A stretch of DNA of 64,000 bases from Chaetomium olivaceum (GCA_039881045.1 JAYWVB010000002.1:372001-436000), one strand, 5' to 3'; shown: positions 23,401 through 34,720, counted from the first letter of the stretch. Numbers and translations are program-made. The notes: generated from the letters alone by a model not told the origin.

Positions 23401-24255
23401 ATCAGGCGGTCCGTTCTTTGCTGAACCGTCCCGTTCGCCGGGGTGTCCCTTAGTGTATCTGCAATCTTGGCTCTGATCTGCTTCCATGGCGCGTTCTTGA
23501 GAAGCAGTCGCTCGTGGTGTGCCGGCACAGGTACCTCGATATTGAAAACTGTTTCAATCGTCCGGTGATCTGAACCGTGTTCCGTTCCATGCACACCGCA
23601 CTTAATCACGCTTCTCTCAGTTCCTCCGAGGCTAGGACCAGGTCGATAGTTGAACTGTATCCACCTCCTTGCCATGTTATCGTGCTCCTCGGGAGTAGAG
23701 TGCTCAGAGCCAGCTCGTTCATGAGGTCGATGATGGGGTCAGCTTCCCCTTGTCTCACGGGCGAGACGTCGTCTCCCCCCCACAGCTGGTCGTGGCAGTT
23801 GAAATCACCTGTAACCACTACATCGACTGTCGTCCCTACACCCCGTTTCGTCTGTGCGACCGCTTCCTGAGGTTCTCGCAAGCGTCCTGTAGTGCCTCAG
23901 CATCCCCACACGGTACGTAGACTGAAGCGACTAGAACCACGCGTTCCGGGAGCCGTATGATCGCTGCCGTGATGTCCGGCGAGTCCACTGCCACCTGCTC
24001 GGCTTCCACCGTTTTGTTCACCCAGAGCATGCTCCGGATAGCCCATCTACCTTCCTTCCACGTGCTCGGAACCATCTTAGTCCATTTGTGATGATGCATA
24101 GGGGTTGTCAGGAGCCGTCCTTGGATCCTCCGCGCCCGGGGTTCCTGAATGGCGATAACGGCAGCACCCTGAATTGCCACGTCGTTCATCAGGCTGTCAT
24201 GCACCTCCCCTTGCTTTCTGACGTTCAATTGGATGACCCGAAACGTCCTACTCAT
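20439..24255 (-). CDS. LINE ORF2: endonuclease - reverse transcriptase - RNase H polyprotein (frameshifted)
   Basis: Start ATG at 24255 overlaps the ORF1 stop. Order: APE-type endonuclease (FRVIQLNVRKQGEVH; VVTGDFNCHDQLWGG; HGSDHRTIETVF), reverse transcriptase (WRPISLLATLGKVLESVIAERL; LISFDVKGAYNGV; QGSPLSPILF; catalytic FIDDFTAWV), RNase H-like domain (about 21480-21000; SELAAIGHAL) and a C-terminal CQCGEGRETAEHL knuckle, stop at 20439-20441. Frame changes are needed near 23860, 23640, 22300 and 21540. In the RNase H part the first acidic position reads Ser and the third reads Asn, which may be normal for Tad-type elements or decay. The two RT aspartates are intact. Confidence 0.85.
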
Positions 24256-25432
24256 GTCGAGATGGATAGAGCTTCCGGCAATTCTTGCTGAACGATTCGT
24301 GGGGTCCTCCACACAGAGCGCACTTTGGCATAAACGCTGAGCACTCGCTATGACGGTGGCCCTCGTTGGCGCACATTCCACACACTTGAGGGTTCCTGCA
24401 CTGAAAAGCTTTGTGGCCGATCTGCTGGCAGTTGTAGCACTGGTCCGGCCGCGTCCGACGTTCGAAGACCCCCGTGTATCCCGATTCGCCTCTTGCGTGG
24501 AAGAAGCCCTCGCTGATGAGCCTTCTAGCGTCCCCAGCTTTGGTCACATATACCACCATCGATCCATACGCTTTCGCAGTATCCTTCCGGCTTAACCAAG
24601 CCAACTTGGCGATTTGTACATCGTTTTCTCGGCCCAGGGTTTCCGCCGCTCCCGGGACGACCTTGCCTTCGGGATCGAGAACAGCGGTACGGTTGACGTT
24701 GTCAAGTTTGACTGGGTACAGCTGATCCCGTAGGACCTGTGCACCCGGCGCCTTCTTCGCTTCCATGATGTCCTTGATCTTCTTTACTTCCGCTTCGTTC
24801 CTACCAATGATCCTAAGGCGGTTGCTGTTTCCTCTATCTCTGGTGACGGCAAGACAACGCCACTTGGATTGGTCTCCCGGCGCTCGCATCTCTTTCTCGA
24901 TGAGCTTGCGAACGGCCACCGGCGTAGCCTCTTCGATGTGTTCCTCCGGTACCCTAGTCATGTCTACTGTACAGAACACTGGCTCTGGCGTCGTCGTCGG
25001 GCTTCCGGAGGATGCTAGACTAGGAACGCTGGTAGGAGGTGTACGTCGGGCGACATCCGCGTATGCAGGCCGAGTCGAAGGGGCCTCTTGAGCTTCGTTC
25101 ATGGCGTGCAGCTGCAGTCTAGTGTCCTCGAGCTCGCGGCGGGCTTGGGTAAGCTGCTCTCGCGCTTGCGACAGTTCTTCCGTCAATTGGGCCGTCATTC
25201 TGGTCATTTCTTTTGTCATGTGATCCCTCAACTTTTCGAATTGACGCTGGAATTCTCTTTTGATCATGTCCAATTTGTTGTCGAAGTTGCAGTCCGCAGA
25301 TTGCTCATGGTCCTGGATTCCCTCTCCTACACTCTTGGCCGCTGCGGCCCGATTTGCACGATTTTTGTGACTTCTCAGCATTCTTTCGCTACTATTTCCT
25401 TCTTCCCAATCCATATCATCTTGTTGCTGCAT
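24248..25432 (-). CDS. LINE ORF1: gag-like nucleic-acid-binding protein
   Basis: Uninterrupted 394-residue frame from ATG 25432. An N-terminal coiled coil (KREFQRQFEKLRDHMTKEM through LTQARRELEDTRLQ, about residues 60-120) precedes a Pro/Thr/Ser linker, a central RNA-binding-like region (residues 160-310) and three CCHC-type knuckles (CYNCQQIGHKAFQC; CGMCANEGHRHSEC; CALCGGPHESFSKNC). This matches ORF1 of fungal LINEs, which coats element RNA. A longer frame begins at a TTG six bases upstream; ATG is preferred. The last codons CAT GAG TAG contain the ORF2 start. Confidence 0.9.
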   Translation of the reverse strand: MQQQDDMDWEEGNSSERMLRSHKNRANRAAAAKSVGEGIQDHEQSADCNFDNKLDMIKREFQRQFEKLRDHMTKEMTRMTAQLTEELSQAREQLTQARRELEDTRLQLHAMNEAQEAPSTRPAYADVARRTPPTSVPSLASSGSPTTTPEPVFCTVDMTRVPEEHIEEATPVAVRKLIEKEMRAPGDQSKWRCLAVTRDRGNSNRLRIIGRNEAEVKKIKDIMEAKKAPGAQVLRDQLYPVKLDNVNRTAVLDPEGKVVPGAAETLGRENDVQIAKLAWLSRKDTAKAYGSMVVYVTKAGDARRLISEGFFHARGESGYTGVFERRTRPDQCYNCQQIGHKAFQCRNPQVCGMCANEGHRHSECSAFMPKCALCGGPHESFSKNCRKLYPSRHE

Positions 25433-25667
25433 TATCAATGGAAGGCTGGACTGGCTTCGTCATGGCGGTCCAACGATAAGGTCCATGTGACGTCACCCAT
25501 TCCACGTCTCACTATATCCGTATAAAAGATGGCGCTTGCCACAAAATCACAAGTGCTGGCATTCTTAAAAGCCAATAACTTGATAACCTGCCAAAGCTTT
25601 GGTAATCTGCAGATTTAATCAACACCACAAAGTCCTTTTTTTCTATTACCGCAGGAGTACCGTTAGA

Positions 25668-25982
25668 ATGCCTTCGGAAGTGAAGGATAAGACCGGAGAA
25701 GCCATTAGCGAGGACGACCACGTTTTTGCCCGCTCACGTGGTGGTAGACATGAAGGCGATGTCGAGAAGATTGTGACGTCCAAGGAGGAGGCTGAGAAGG
25801 AGGGTGTGAAGCATCCCCAAGGTACGAGTTCTTGACTCCAAGATATCAATGTCATCAACCATTGATTCCATGTTTGATGCACTAATATTTGGCGTTTAAT
25901 CCAGGTCCTTTTCACAGACCAGCATGGTCATAATGTGCAGCACAATCCTGGAACTTTGCAGCACGGAGAATACAAAAAGTGA
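25668..25982 (+). CDS. HVA1/TUDOR-type small protein (DUF2945-like)
   Basis: Exon 1 (25668 to about 25820) encodes EVKDKTGEAISEDDHVFARSRGG, HEGDVEKIVTSKEEAE and VKHP; exon 2 begins after a CCAG acceptor at about 25904 with VLFTDQHGHNVQHNPGTLQHG. This is the pattern of the hypervirulence-associated TUDOR-like family found widely in fungi and bacteria (roughly 70-80 residues). The donor GTACGA at 25821 is in the wrong phase unless the C run 25815-25818 gains or loses a base, so a small indel is likely. A TATA-like GTATAAAAG lies at about 25518-25526, and a C/T-rich tract ending in CAG before the ATG could be a 5' UTR intron end. Role: unknown; the family name comes from a virulence phenotype in another fungus. 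Confidence 0.75.
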
Positions 25983-26073
25983 ATTGGAGTTCAAAGGGGC
26001 CCGGGAAGGTTGGTTGGAGACGGAGCATCAACTGTTAATAATGTGAACTAAAAAGCTGCGAAAATCAATTGAA

Positions 26074-26161
26074 GGGTGACTAGTCTAGTGGTCAGGACGT
26101 TTCGTTGTGGTTCATTCCACATGAAAACCGAAGAAACCCCGGTTCGATTCCGGGGTCGCCC
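26074..26161 (+). tRNA. tRNA-His (GTG) with 17-nt intron
   Basis: All arms pair. The 7-bp acceptor stem is GGGTGAC with GTCGCCC (one G-T). The D stem is GTCT/GGAC. The anticodon stem TTTCG/CGAAG carries the loop TTGTGG..C with anticodon GTG at 26107-26109. The T arm is CCCGG TTCGATT CCGGG. The intron, 26111-26127, sits one base 3' of the anticodon, the canonical nuclear position, and its CCACA can pair with the anticodon TGTGG, as expected for splicing by the tRNA endonuclease. The discriminator base A is at 26162 and a T run (Pol III terminator) follows at 26166-26170. The eukaryotic His identity base G-1 would be added after transcription. Confidence 0.92.
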
Positions 26162-26165
26162 ATTG

Positions 26166-26170
26166 TTTTT
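26166..26170 (+). terminator. Pol III T-run terminator of tRNA-His
   Basis: T run starting four bases after the discriminator base of the tRNA. Confidence 0.7.
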
Positions 26171-27186
26171 CGAGCACAAACCTTTGACACATCTGTGCTC
26201 TCGCACTGAATTTTTGGTTGAGGGGCAACCCTTCTTGGATTGCCGAAAGCCGATTTATTTCATATTGATGCTCTTTTTCGGACAAAGTGGTTACCTTCAT
26301 GACCGTCTGCACGAAGTAACATACTAATGTTTTTGTAAAGTTGCACTGCCTGCTGGACTCTTTTATCTCGAGGTGGGGGGTTTGGTCTTGAGATTTTACA
26401 AAAGTCCCTCGCCGGCAGCTTGGGAGGAGAGGAGACCTCCAGGGCCAACACATAATTGAAAGGAGCCAACCAACACCAACTCAGGCGCTCGGCACGTCTA
26501 TAACAACACCGGAATCTCTTGTATCGCCGCCCGGTGTCCGAGAATAGGTCTCGCTAAGGATGCATGTCCAGAATGCCATTTCGAGAGAGACCGTCACCCT
26601 ACCAGATTTTGGGGTCTGGGTTCACGATTAACCTCGGCGAGGATTGGCAGTCCCGGGATGGGAAAGTTCGGAGTAAGCCGTCCACAGTACATACGAGATC
26701 TCTACTGTGTAAACTGAAGTGCAACCTGCCGAGACACTGTCCTTGGGCAAAAGAACAGGCTGAATGGATGTCGGGCCACCCAACGGCTAACGGTTAGAGC
26801 CGTCATTACGGCCCACTCACCAAGAGGAAGAGGTTGGGGAGCACTGGGGAAGCTGCTCCAAAAACGGGGAAGGGTGGCTTCTCCATCATCACTCCCCCGC
26901 ACAACCCCATTCTAACCAGGTTCCCCAACTTGTGCGGAGAAATTCTATGGGTGGAAAAACATGGTGGGTAAGTCCCATAACCACTATCTTGGCAGAGGGG
27001 AACCAAGGTCGAGATTTAGGATAAATTGAAGTGTGGAAATCAAGCACTTGGCAACAGGGGCGATGCAACTCTCGATTCCAGCGTCCCGGAAGCATTTATA
27101 CAGCGGGGGACGATCCCCCAACCAGTCAGTCACCATGGTACGGGTACGCCAGCATCACTCCTCCACGCCGCGCTCACCTCACGACC
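26171..27186. other. Intergenic region upstream of GH67
   Basis: Promoter side of the alpha-glucuronidase gene. A GGCTAA hexamer sits at 26785-26790 within a near-palindrome reading on to TTAGAGCC. No gene is seen. Confidence 0.5.
26785..26802 (+). promoter_or_regulatory. Possible XlnR/Xyr1-type GGCTAA site
   Basis: GGCTAA followed by a partial inverted copy (TTAGAGCC), about 400 nt before the GH67 start. GGCTAA/GGCTAR is the known core for XlnR/Xyr1, the activator of xylan-degradation genes. Binding is inferred only from the motif and the nature of the downstream gene. Confidence 0.35.
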
Positions 27187-29735
27187 ATGCGGAGCTTACT
27201 GCTGCTCGCGGCCATCGGCCTCGCTGCCGCAGAAGACGGCCTCAGTGGCTGGTTGCGGTATGCCCGGATTAAAGGAGCCAATGGCTACCACAACAAGCTC
27301 CCATCCGCCATCGTCACCTTGAACGCCACCGAGGGTTCTCCGGTTTATACAGCAGGCCAGGAGCTCTCTGATGGTATCAGCGGCATCTTTGGCAAGGACC
27401 TGGAATTCGACACGGCGAACTCCCGCAAGAAGCGTGACACCACGGCGACCGTGGGAACCGTCACCGCATATCTCGACAGCAACCCCGGCGCTGCAGACCG
27501 CCTTCCGGAGCTAGTCGACGATGGCTTCTATCTCAGCGTCTCCAAGGGGAATGTCCTGATCCTCGGCCAGAACGAGCGCGGCGCCCTCTATGGCGCCTTC
27601 CACTACCTCTCCCTGCTCGCCCAAGGCAACGCCTCGGACTTCACCTTGACCTCTAACCCAGATGCGCCAATCCGCTGGGTGAACCAATGGGACAACATGC
27701 AAGACGGCGGCACCCACGGAAGCGTCGAGCGAGGATATGGCGGTGACTCCATCTTTTTCTGGGATGGCAAGGTTCGCGATGATCTGACCCGGGCTGGCCA
27801 GTACGCCCGTCTGCTCGCCTCCATCGGCCTCAATGCTGTGGTTGTCAACAACGTCAACGCCGACGCAAAGACCCTCACACCGGAGAACATGGACGGCTTG
27901 GGGAGAATTGCGGATGCGTTCCGGCCGTATGGTGTTCAGCTCGCCCTCTCGCTCAACTTCGCGGCCCCTGACACTTTGGGGGGCCTCGGTACCTTCGACC
28001 CCCTCGACGAGACTGTTGCCGACTGGTGGAAGGGCATCACGGACGAGTTGTACAAGAGAGTCCCCGACATGGCCGGCTATTTGGTTAAGGCAAACTCGGA
28101 GGGACAGCCGGGCCGATGACCTACAACAGGACACTGGCTGACGGTGCCAACATGTTCGCCCACGCTCTCAAGCCTCATGGCGGTATCATTCTGTTCCGCG
28201 CCTTTGTGTACGACCACAGGTCCCTTAATCAGACGCTCGACTGGAAGGCCGACCGCGCCAATGCCGCTGGTGACTACTTCCATGACCTAGATGGCAAGTT
28301 TGAAGACAACGTCGTCATCCAAATCAAGTACGGCCCCATCGACTTCCAGGTCCGCGAGCCCGTTTCCCCACTTTTCGCGAATTTGGTCAAGACTCCCTCA
28401 ACCATTGAGCTGCAAATCAGTCAGGAGTACCTCGGCCAGCAAGCACACTTGGTGTACCTCGCCCCTATGTGGAAGGAGATCCTCGACTTCGACTTCCGCG
28501 TGGACGGCAAGCCCTCGCGCACTTCCGACATCCTTAACGGCAAGCGAATCAACCGCAAGCTCGGCGGCTACGCGGGCGTCGTCAACGTCGGCACCAACAC
28601 CACCTGGCTAGGCAGCCATCTCGCCATGTCCAACCTCTACGCTTATGGCCGCCTCGCCTGGAACCCGTCGGCCACCTCGGAGGGAATGCTCGAGGAGTGG
28701 ATCAAAATGACTTTCAGCCACGACAAAAAGGTTATCGACGTTATCACCAAGATGTCGATGCAATCGTGGCCTGCCTATGAGGATTACACGGGTAACCTGG
28801 GGATCCAGACACTGACCGACATTCTCCTGGGCCACTACGGCCCCAACCCGGCCTCGCAGGACGGCAACCCCTGGGGCCAGTGGACGCGCGCAGACAGCGA
28901 TACCATCGGTATGGACCGGACGGTCTGGAACGGCACAGGTTTCGCGGGGGCAATACCCCCCCGAAATCGCGGCCATGTATGAGAAGGTGGAGACGACGCC
29001 GGACAACCCTGCTCCTCTGGTTCCACCACGTGCCTACACACACAGGGTCCTTAAGTCGGGCAAGACGGTAATCCAACACTTCTACGACGCGCACGCGCGG
29101 GCAGCGCCGTGGCGCAGCCTCTCCCCAAGCTCTGGGAGACGCTGCGTGGCGTCCGGGCATCGACGACGAGCGCTTCGACCACGTCATGTACCGGCTCGTG
29201 TACCAGGCGGGCCACTCGCTCGTCTGGCGCGACAGCATCAACACCTTCTAGCCAACAAGTCGGGTATCGCCGACACCAAGGGCCGCGTCGGCAACCACCC
29301 CTACCGCATCGAGGCCGAGTCCATGAAGCTGGTCGGGTACGAGCCTACGTCGTCTCTCCCTTTGAGGCCGCCAGCGGCGCCCTCTGCGTCGTCACCAAGG
29401 ACAACTCGACGCAGGGCACCGCTAGCGTCAAGCTGGACGACATCAAGACGGGAAAGTATGACGTCGCCGTCAACTACTACGACATGGCCCTCGGAAACTC
29501 CACCTGGGAGCTGCACATCGGCTGCGACAGGATCGCCAAGTGGAAGGGCGACCAGGAGTACATCCTCGGCCGCGCCCCCTCGCCGTACATTGACGGCCAC
29601 ACCGCTTCGCGTATTACCTTCAAAGGAGTGCACATCAAGAAGGGCAACACGCTCAAGATTGTTGGCCAGCCGGATGGGCTCGAGCCGGCGCCGCTTGACT
29701 ATGTATCCATTCTCCCAGAGGGGATCGTGGACTAA
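27187..29735 (+). CDS. Secreted alpha-glucuronidase, GH67
   Basis: Removes 4-O-methyl-glucuronic acid from xylan side chains, outside the cell. ATG 27187 begins a signal peptide (MRSLLLLAAIGLAAA) followed by the mature start EDGLSGWLRYARI. GH67 blocks: KGNVLILGQNERGALYGAFHYLSLL, PIRWVNQWDNMQDG, VERGYGGDSIFFW, LASIGLNAVVVNNVNAD, DMAGYLVKANSEGQPG, MLEEWIKMTFSHD, NRKLGGYAGVVNVG and HSLVWRDSINTFY. The C-terminal part after 29400 is beta-rich. Total about 845 residues, as usual. Frame changes at C28113-28114, G28946-28950, C29007-29009 and several more between 29090 and 29360 fall mostly on homopolymers. No introns are needed, and the ending VSILPEGIVD is in frame. Confidence 0.92.
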
Positions 29736-31250
29736 TTACCTGAGGCACTATAATAGTGGGCGAAGTGTTTTCGTGGTGTCCGGATGGGTATACAATCTTG
29801 TAGTAATGACACGTAATATAAATTCTGTTTGAAGCATCATTATTACCATCCGAGCTGAAGCGGCCCTGTGCTTACAAAGAACTTGATGGTGATAATGGAC
29901 TGCTTAACATTAGCCAAACAGGGCTATGCGGAGGGGAAGGCCAGTTCTGTAGAAGCGTAATCGCATGTTGTTCCAGAATAGCGTCGAAGCCTCGGCATTG
30001 GGCATCTAAAAGAGTCGACATGACGCATTTGGGCGGCCACTGCCACTTTGCAACCGTCTAGGTACTCGGTCACCTACCTAGGTACAGTACCTCCAGTATT
30101 GTAACAGCGCAACTACAGCCCAATACAAGTCACGGAATTGACTGCTTGCGTAGATGGCTGGTCTGCGAGTTAGTGTACGAATAACTACTGCAGCCAGCGT
30201 TTTGCTGGTGTGTGTGGCCAGCCGTTACACCTCAGCCTTGTCCCATAGATACTTTCGTGCATAGACAAACCACCTGCCAGCGGTAGCACACGGCGCTACC
30301 TACCGACCGTCCGGTGGTGACACTCGTTGTTGTGTCTGGTCCGGCCGAGCGGTCAAAGTCGTCACCCCAGGGGCTCATCGCGTTGCCGGGCAGCGTTGGT
30401 ATGTACGGCGCACGGCCCGGGGAATGGCAACCTGGAAGGCTCAGTGAGCACGGCAGGGCTCGGGCCGATGTATGCAGCGCCGTTCTTTATCGGGGATTTG
30501 CTTGTGCTCGGCAGCGGTTTTTGGGGGCAAAAAAACCGGACGGTGCAATCCATACGGGCATTTCGCCGGTCTAACGCTTGGCTACCTACTTGGTACTTAT
30601 CCATGCTTTGCGCTGAACCGGCGTCCCATGGTTTTTGTTGCGCCTACCCCCGTTGTTATTGCCCTTCGCCCAGAGCAGTAGGAAGAATACGCCGCTTGCG
30701 TTTTCCTTTTGGTTGCTATACCAGCCTGCTTGACGATGGAATTGCTGACCAGCCTGTCATATCTATCCACAGGTTCCATATTCAGCCTTACCAACAAGAA
30801 TAACGAATAAGAAAACGACCAGTTGCTGTCGCCATGGACCTTAAGCAGCCTTAGGAGGCTTGGCACACAATTGGTGTGGCTGTCGAAGGCGACGACGAGA
30901 CCTTCCACTCCACCAAATCCCTTTGCCCGGCCGATTCATTGACTCCAGAAGCCTCCTCTCAGTCGACTTGTTAGCTCCAAAGCAGTTGCTCGCCCCCAAA
31001 GCAGCCACTGTTTCAGTTGATGGGGAGACCACCAGGTACATAAGACAAGCAGCAAGGGAGAGGCTTGGAATGAGAGGCTGGTAGCTCATCGGTATCATTG
31101 CAGATAGGGAGGGACTGTGTTAGGTTTCCATTCTAAGTCCACGACTTCAAGTTTGCCAAAGCTGCCCCTGCAGCTTTAAAATCAATACGAAACATTCTTC
31201 CCCCAAAACAACAAATTACCCCTGGCCCCTGTGAATTGATTCCCTAACCA
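29736..31250. other. Intergenic region
   Basis: Nothing that looks coding. Contains a cluster of GGTACC/CCTAGGTA motifs at about 30058-30093. It is the shared 3' flank of the GH67 and NLR genes. Confidence 0.5.
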
Positions 31251-34200
31251 TCAGCGCCACATAACCTCGACCACGCTATCGTATGAGGATTCCTTGCTTG
31301 GGTCAAGGCCGAGGCTTGGTGCCCTCAGCTTCAGGAGGCGCCCTGCCTCCTCTCGAGCGTTTCGAGCCTCCTCCTCATTGTGGCTCTTGCCCCAAAGCTT
31401 CGGATAGCTTGAAAAGACACCGTGCATGCTCGTATCATATTACGCTTACGCGTGTCAGTGACCGCCAGGGCATCCCGGAGATGTTTTCTGTGAGATCATG
31501 TTAGTCAAGGGGTGTCAGGCTATGTGGTCAGCGGCATCCCGTGAAAAAGCCGGCCACTTACATGGCATTTTCGACATTTCCCTCATCCAGGGCCATGCAG
31601 CCAAGCCGATACATGCATGCACCATTGAATGGGTGGCTCCGCATGTTATCCCCCTGCAACCAAAGGTTTTGTGCCGCCATGAAATGAGCCTCGGCAGCCT
31701 CGTAGTGGCGATCGTAACGGTCAATAGTTCCAAGCCTATAATGGGCACTGATGCCTATTGTTAGTCCAGGCACGGCGGCAATTACGAGATACCGTAGTAA
31801 CGGCCGAGAGTGCTTACTACGCCCCAGCTGCCCAGTTAAACGGCCTTGCCAGCTCGATTTGGGCCAGAGCTCGCGTCACCAACTCGCGTGCTTCCTTTGG
31901 TCGGCCTGAGAATATCATCCCCTCAGCCCTGCTGCGTAGGAGGGAGGGAGCTAGCTGGCCATTGCTTGCCGGTTGTTGCTCCAACCACTCTTAGTAGTGG
32001 TCTTGCGCGCGGCTATACCACACATCGGCCTCTTTGAAGTCGTTGAGCGTGGCGAACCCAGACGCGGTATTGTCTGCCGCGAAGGCTGATTCTCATGGGT
32101 TAAACGGAACATCGCGGCTTCGTATTTCGTACGACTTCTTCAACCACACTACGCCTTCCTTTGGGTTGCCTAGACGACATAGTACCTGACCTTTGTGAGA
32201 AGTCAGAGACGCCTGGAGTTCGACGAGCCGTTGGTCCTCTGGAAGTGATTCCAAGGCGATTGTGTTAACTTCCATGAGGTCACCGAGCTCTTCGTATGAG
32301 TTGACCTCGAGAAGGTATCTGCCGCATGTTAGCCTACAGACTGAGGGACAAACCAAGAACTGCTAATGGTTTAGTCAACCTACCGTTGGCACTGGTTGTT
32401 GAGCTCGCAATAGGTCTGTAGCGGGACAAAGTTGGAATTTCGCTTTTTCTCCTCCCGGAAGCAATCCTTCAGACTGATAGCATGTTGCAGGTACTCAGCG
32501 CACCGGTCCCACTTCAAGTAGAGATTAGCAACGGCGGTTGTAAGATGGGGAAAGGCCCTGGAAACCAGCACAGTCGCATCGTTGAAAGCTTGCAATTTCT
32601 CCTCAGCGGTCATGAAGTGCTTGAAGGATGTCTGTACAAGTCGGTGGAGTGAAAAGGTTTTCGAAACCTTGTCCCGTTTGATGAGCGCGAGAGTAAGGAG
32701 ACTCTCAATAGCTTCGGAGAAACTGCAGGGACTCAGGGTTAGCGCCCGGCCTGGAACCTGCGGCTCCGCGGTGCTTTGTCAAACTCACTGGAACGGATCA
32801 GCACAGACGCTCAGGGACTGCGGCAAATCTGTGGTGGACTCTGGCTCAAATAAACCTTGAGGGATGCTGTCAGGACTAACGAACGACATCACCCCTAGCA
32901 CGGTCCGGGCTTGGGCATCCAGCTCTTGGAAGGACATGTTCCACACCGCATGGACAGATCCAAGAACTTCTCCTTGGTGCTGGGTATAGAAGCTCATGAA
33001 CTCATTTATGGACAGTGACCGCCGGTGGATCAGACCGGCCATCGTGGATATAGCCAACGCGTGCCCGCGTAGCTCTTTGGAAAGTTGATGTGCCGCGTCG
33101 ATCTCTTCGTCCTCGAGGCGGCTGGTAATATCTGCGCTAAGGAGGTGGAGAAGAAATTTCAGGCCGGTATCGTCGTCCCAGTTGACAATTTCCAACTCGT
33201 CATCCGCTAACTCGAATGCAACGAGCCGGTTGCGAGCCGTGATGATGGCCTGGCCGTGGCTAGCAACGGGCCAGTATTGACGTATGACTTCAGGATCCTC
33301 AGCATTGTCGTATACGATCAGCCAACGCGCTTCTAGTCGATGGTTAGCAGGCCAGGATGACCCGGAATGATACATCATATGGGCTTGGGGTATCACTCAC
33401 GTGTTTGCTGAAACCAATGTAGTACCAGCGCACGGTTCTCCTCATGGTCTGCCTGTCTGGCGCCCGGGAGCTTGAGACGCAGGGCAATGTCGGTAAAGCT
33501 CTGACTGATATCGACCAGCTTCTCACTTCTAACCCAAAACAGTGCATCGACTGCACCACGCTGAAGCAATCTCTCTGCATATCTCAAAGCCACAGTGCTT
33601 TTTCCGACACCACCAAGGCCATGCAACGCGATGGATGCAAATCTTGCCGTAAAGTTGAGTTTAGCAAAGGATTCCTCCATCTTCTCAATGACGTCCACGC
33701 GGTCGAAAAAGCGCGCAGTTCTGATATCTGGCAGGACGGTGCAAGGCAGATTGACTTTAACGCCTAACGGAACGTGCGCCGGGGTTTTCTTGAGCGGAGG
33801 CAAACCAAGAAGCTCTTGTTGTCCGTCACCGCCTCCATGGCTCTCCAGTTTATGGGGTCGTTTGCCCAGTATCGACAGCTTCTCAACCCGGGATAGGAGC
33901 TGGTCCATTTGCTTGGCTGCAGAGGAATAGTGTTCATCTAACGGCCGCCATTCGATATTTAGAACAAGACAGACATGATTACCAGGTAAACACGGATGTA
34001 TAGAAGAAATTTAAGCAAGAAGAAAAGGTGACTAACCTGAAGTCGATCGACCCTCTACTCGCAAGTTATCCCGCATAAACTTGATGAAAGAGGACAGGAA
34101 GCGCAACAGAATCGTGCCACCCTCGATGCAGCACTGCTGCAGCTCTGGTGTGAAGGATTCCGGTTCCGCAAAGTGGTTGCTAAGCATCCCAACCTTACTA

Positions 34201-34720
34201 TACGTCTCGCGCAGCATAGGGAGGACATGCGAAATAGCGGCTTTTTCTTCTTGAAGAAGCTAAGTGCGTTACTCGTCAGCGCATTGCCCGATCCAGGCAA
34301 ATTCACAGCTTCACTAGTAAGAAAGGACAGATCAACGAACCTTGATGACGAGCCCGTTAAGGCCCCACAGGGCCGATTTGTCCACATTTGCATGAACATT
34401 TTGAATCCATTCATCGGTGAACGTCTTCATTTTTATCAGTCCAGGCGTAAGCATGGCAAATTCAAGCCGAGTGGCTTCATCACCATGGTGTCTCGAGACC
34501 TGGTCTTGCACATTGTGCCATGAACCATATCCCTGAACCTGTTGGAGATCGTCTGGTTCCAGAGCGCTGCAACAGGATTTCAGGGCTGACCTCCACTGGT
34601 CCGACAGCGCTTGCTCCCTGGGGTTCGACCCGTTGTTAGCGAGCCAGACACGCGGGAGAGGGACGGAGCCGGTGGAAAAAAATATGGCTTTTGGTGGGCA
34701 AGGAGAGGCCAGCTCATATC
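31251..34720 (-). pseudogene. STAND/NLR protein: N-terminal helical domain - NB-ARC - TPR, with in-frame stops
   Basis: Fungal NLRs are candidates for non-self recognition and heterokaryon incompatibility. From the 5' side: a helical N-terminal region like fungal STAND N-termini (DUF7708 type; SALWGLNGLVIK, TELQQCC-type block), then NB-ARC with P-loop LHGLGGVGKSTVALRYAE, Walker B-like WLIVYDNAEDPE, a GHALAISTMAGL block and the WNMSFQELDAQARTVL hinge, then TPR-like repeats (MAAQNLWLQGDNMRSHPFNGACMYRLGCMAL) and an end at 31251-31253 (SSYDSVVEVMWR). Introns include about 34263-34340, 33341-33399 and 32730-32788. TGA at 32093-32095 and TAA at 31991-31993 interrupt well-aligned TPR sequence, and the last exon needs a frame change. 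The 5' end is uncertain. Called a pseudogene because of the stops. Confidence 0.75.

Larger units (their letters stand above)
20229..25440 (-). mobile_element. Tad-like LINE (non-LTR) retrotransposon, near full length
   Basis: A two-ORF LINE read on the minus strand: ORF1 with gag-like zinc knuckles (25432-24248) and ORF2 with endonuclease, reverse transcriptase, RNase H and terminal knuckle (24255-20439). The 3' end is marked by TTA repeats (minus-strand TAA type) at about 20229-20252, a common tail for fungal LINEs, after a 3' UTR of about 190 bp. ORF2 has several frame changes; ORF1 is open over its whole length. The 5' end is approximate; a shared hexamer CGTATA at about 20225 and 25517 could be a short target-site duplication but is too short to rely on. 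Confidence 0.85.

Noticed and set aside
20229..25525. CGTATA on both sides of the LINE as a target-site duplication
   Set aside because: Only six bases, and the flanking context does not otherwise match; could be chance.
28750..29240. Several minus-strand frames over GH67
   Set aside because: Antisense shadows of the GH67 coding strand.
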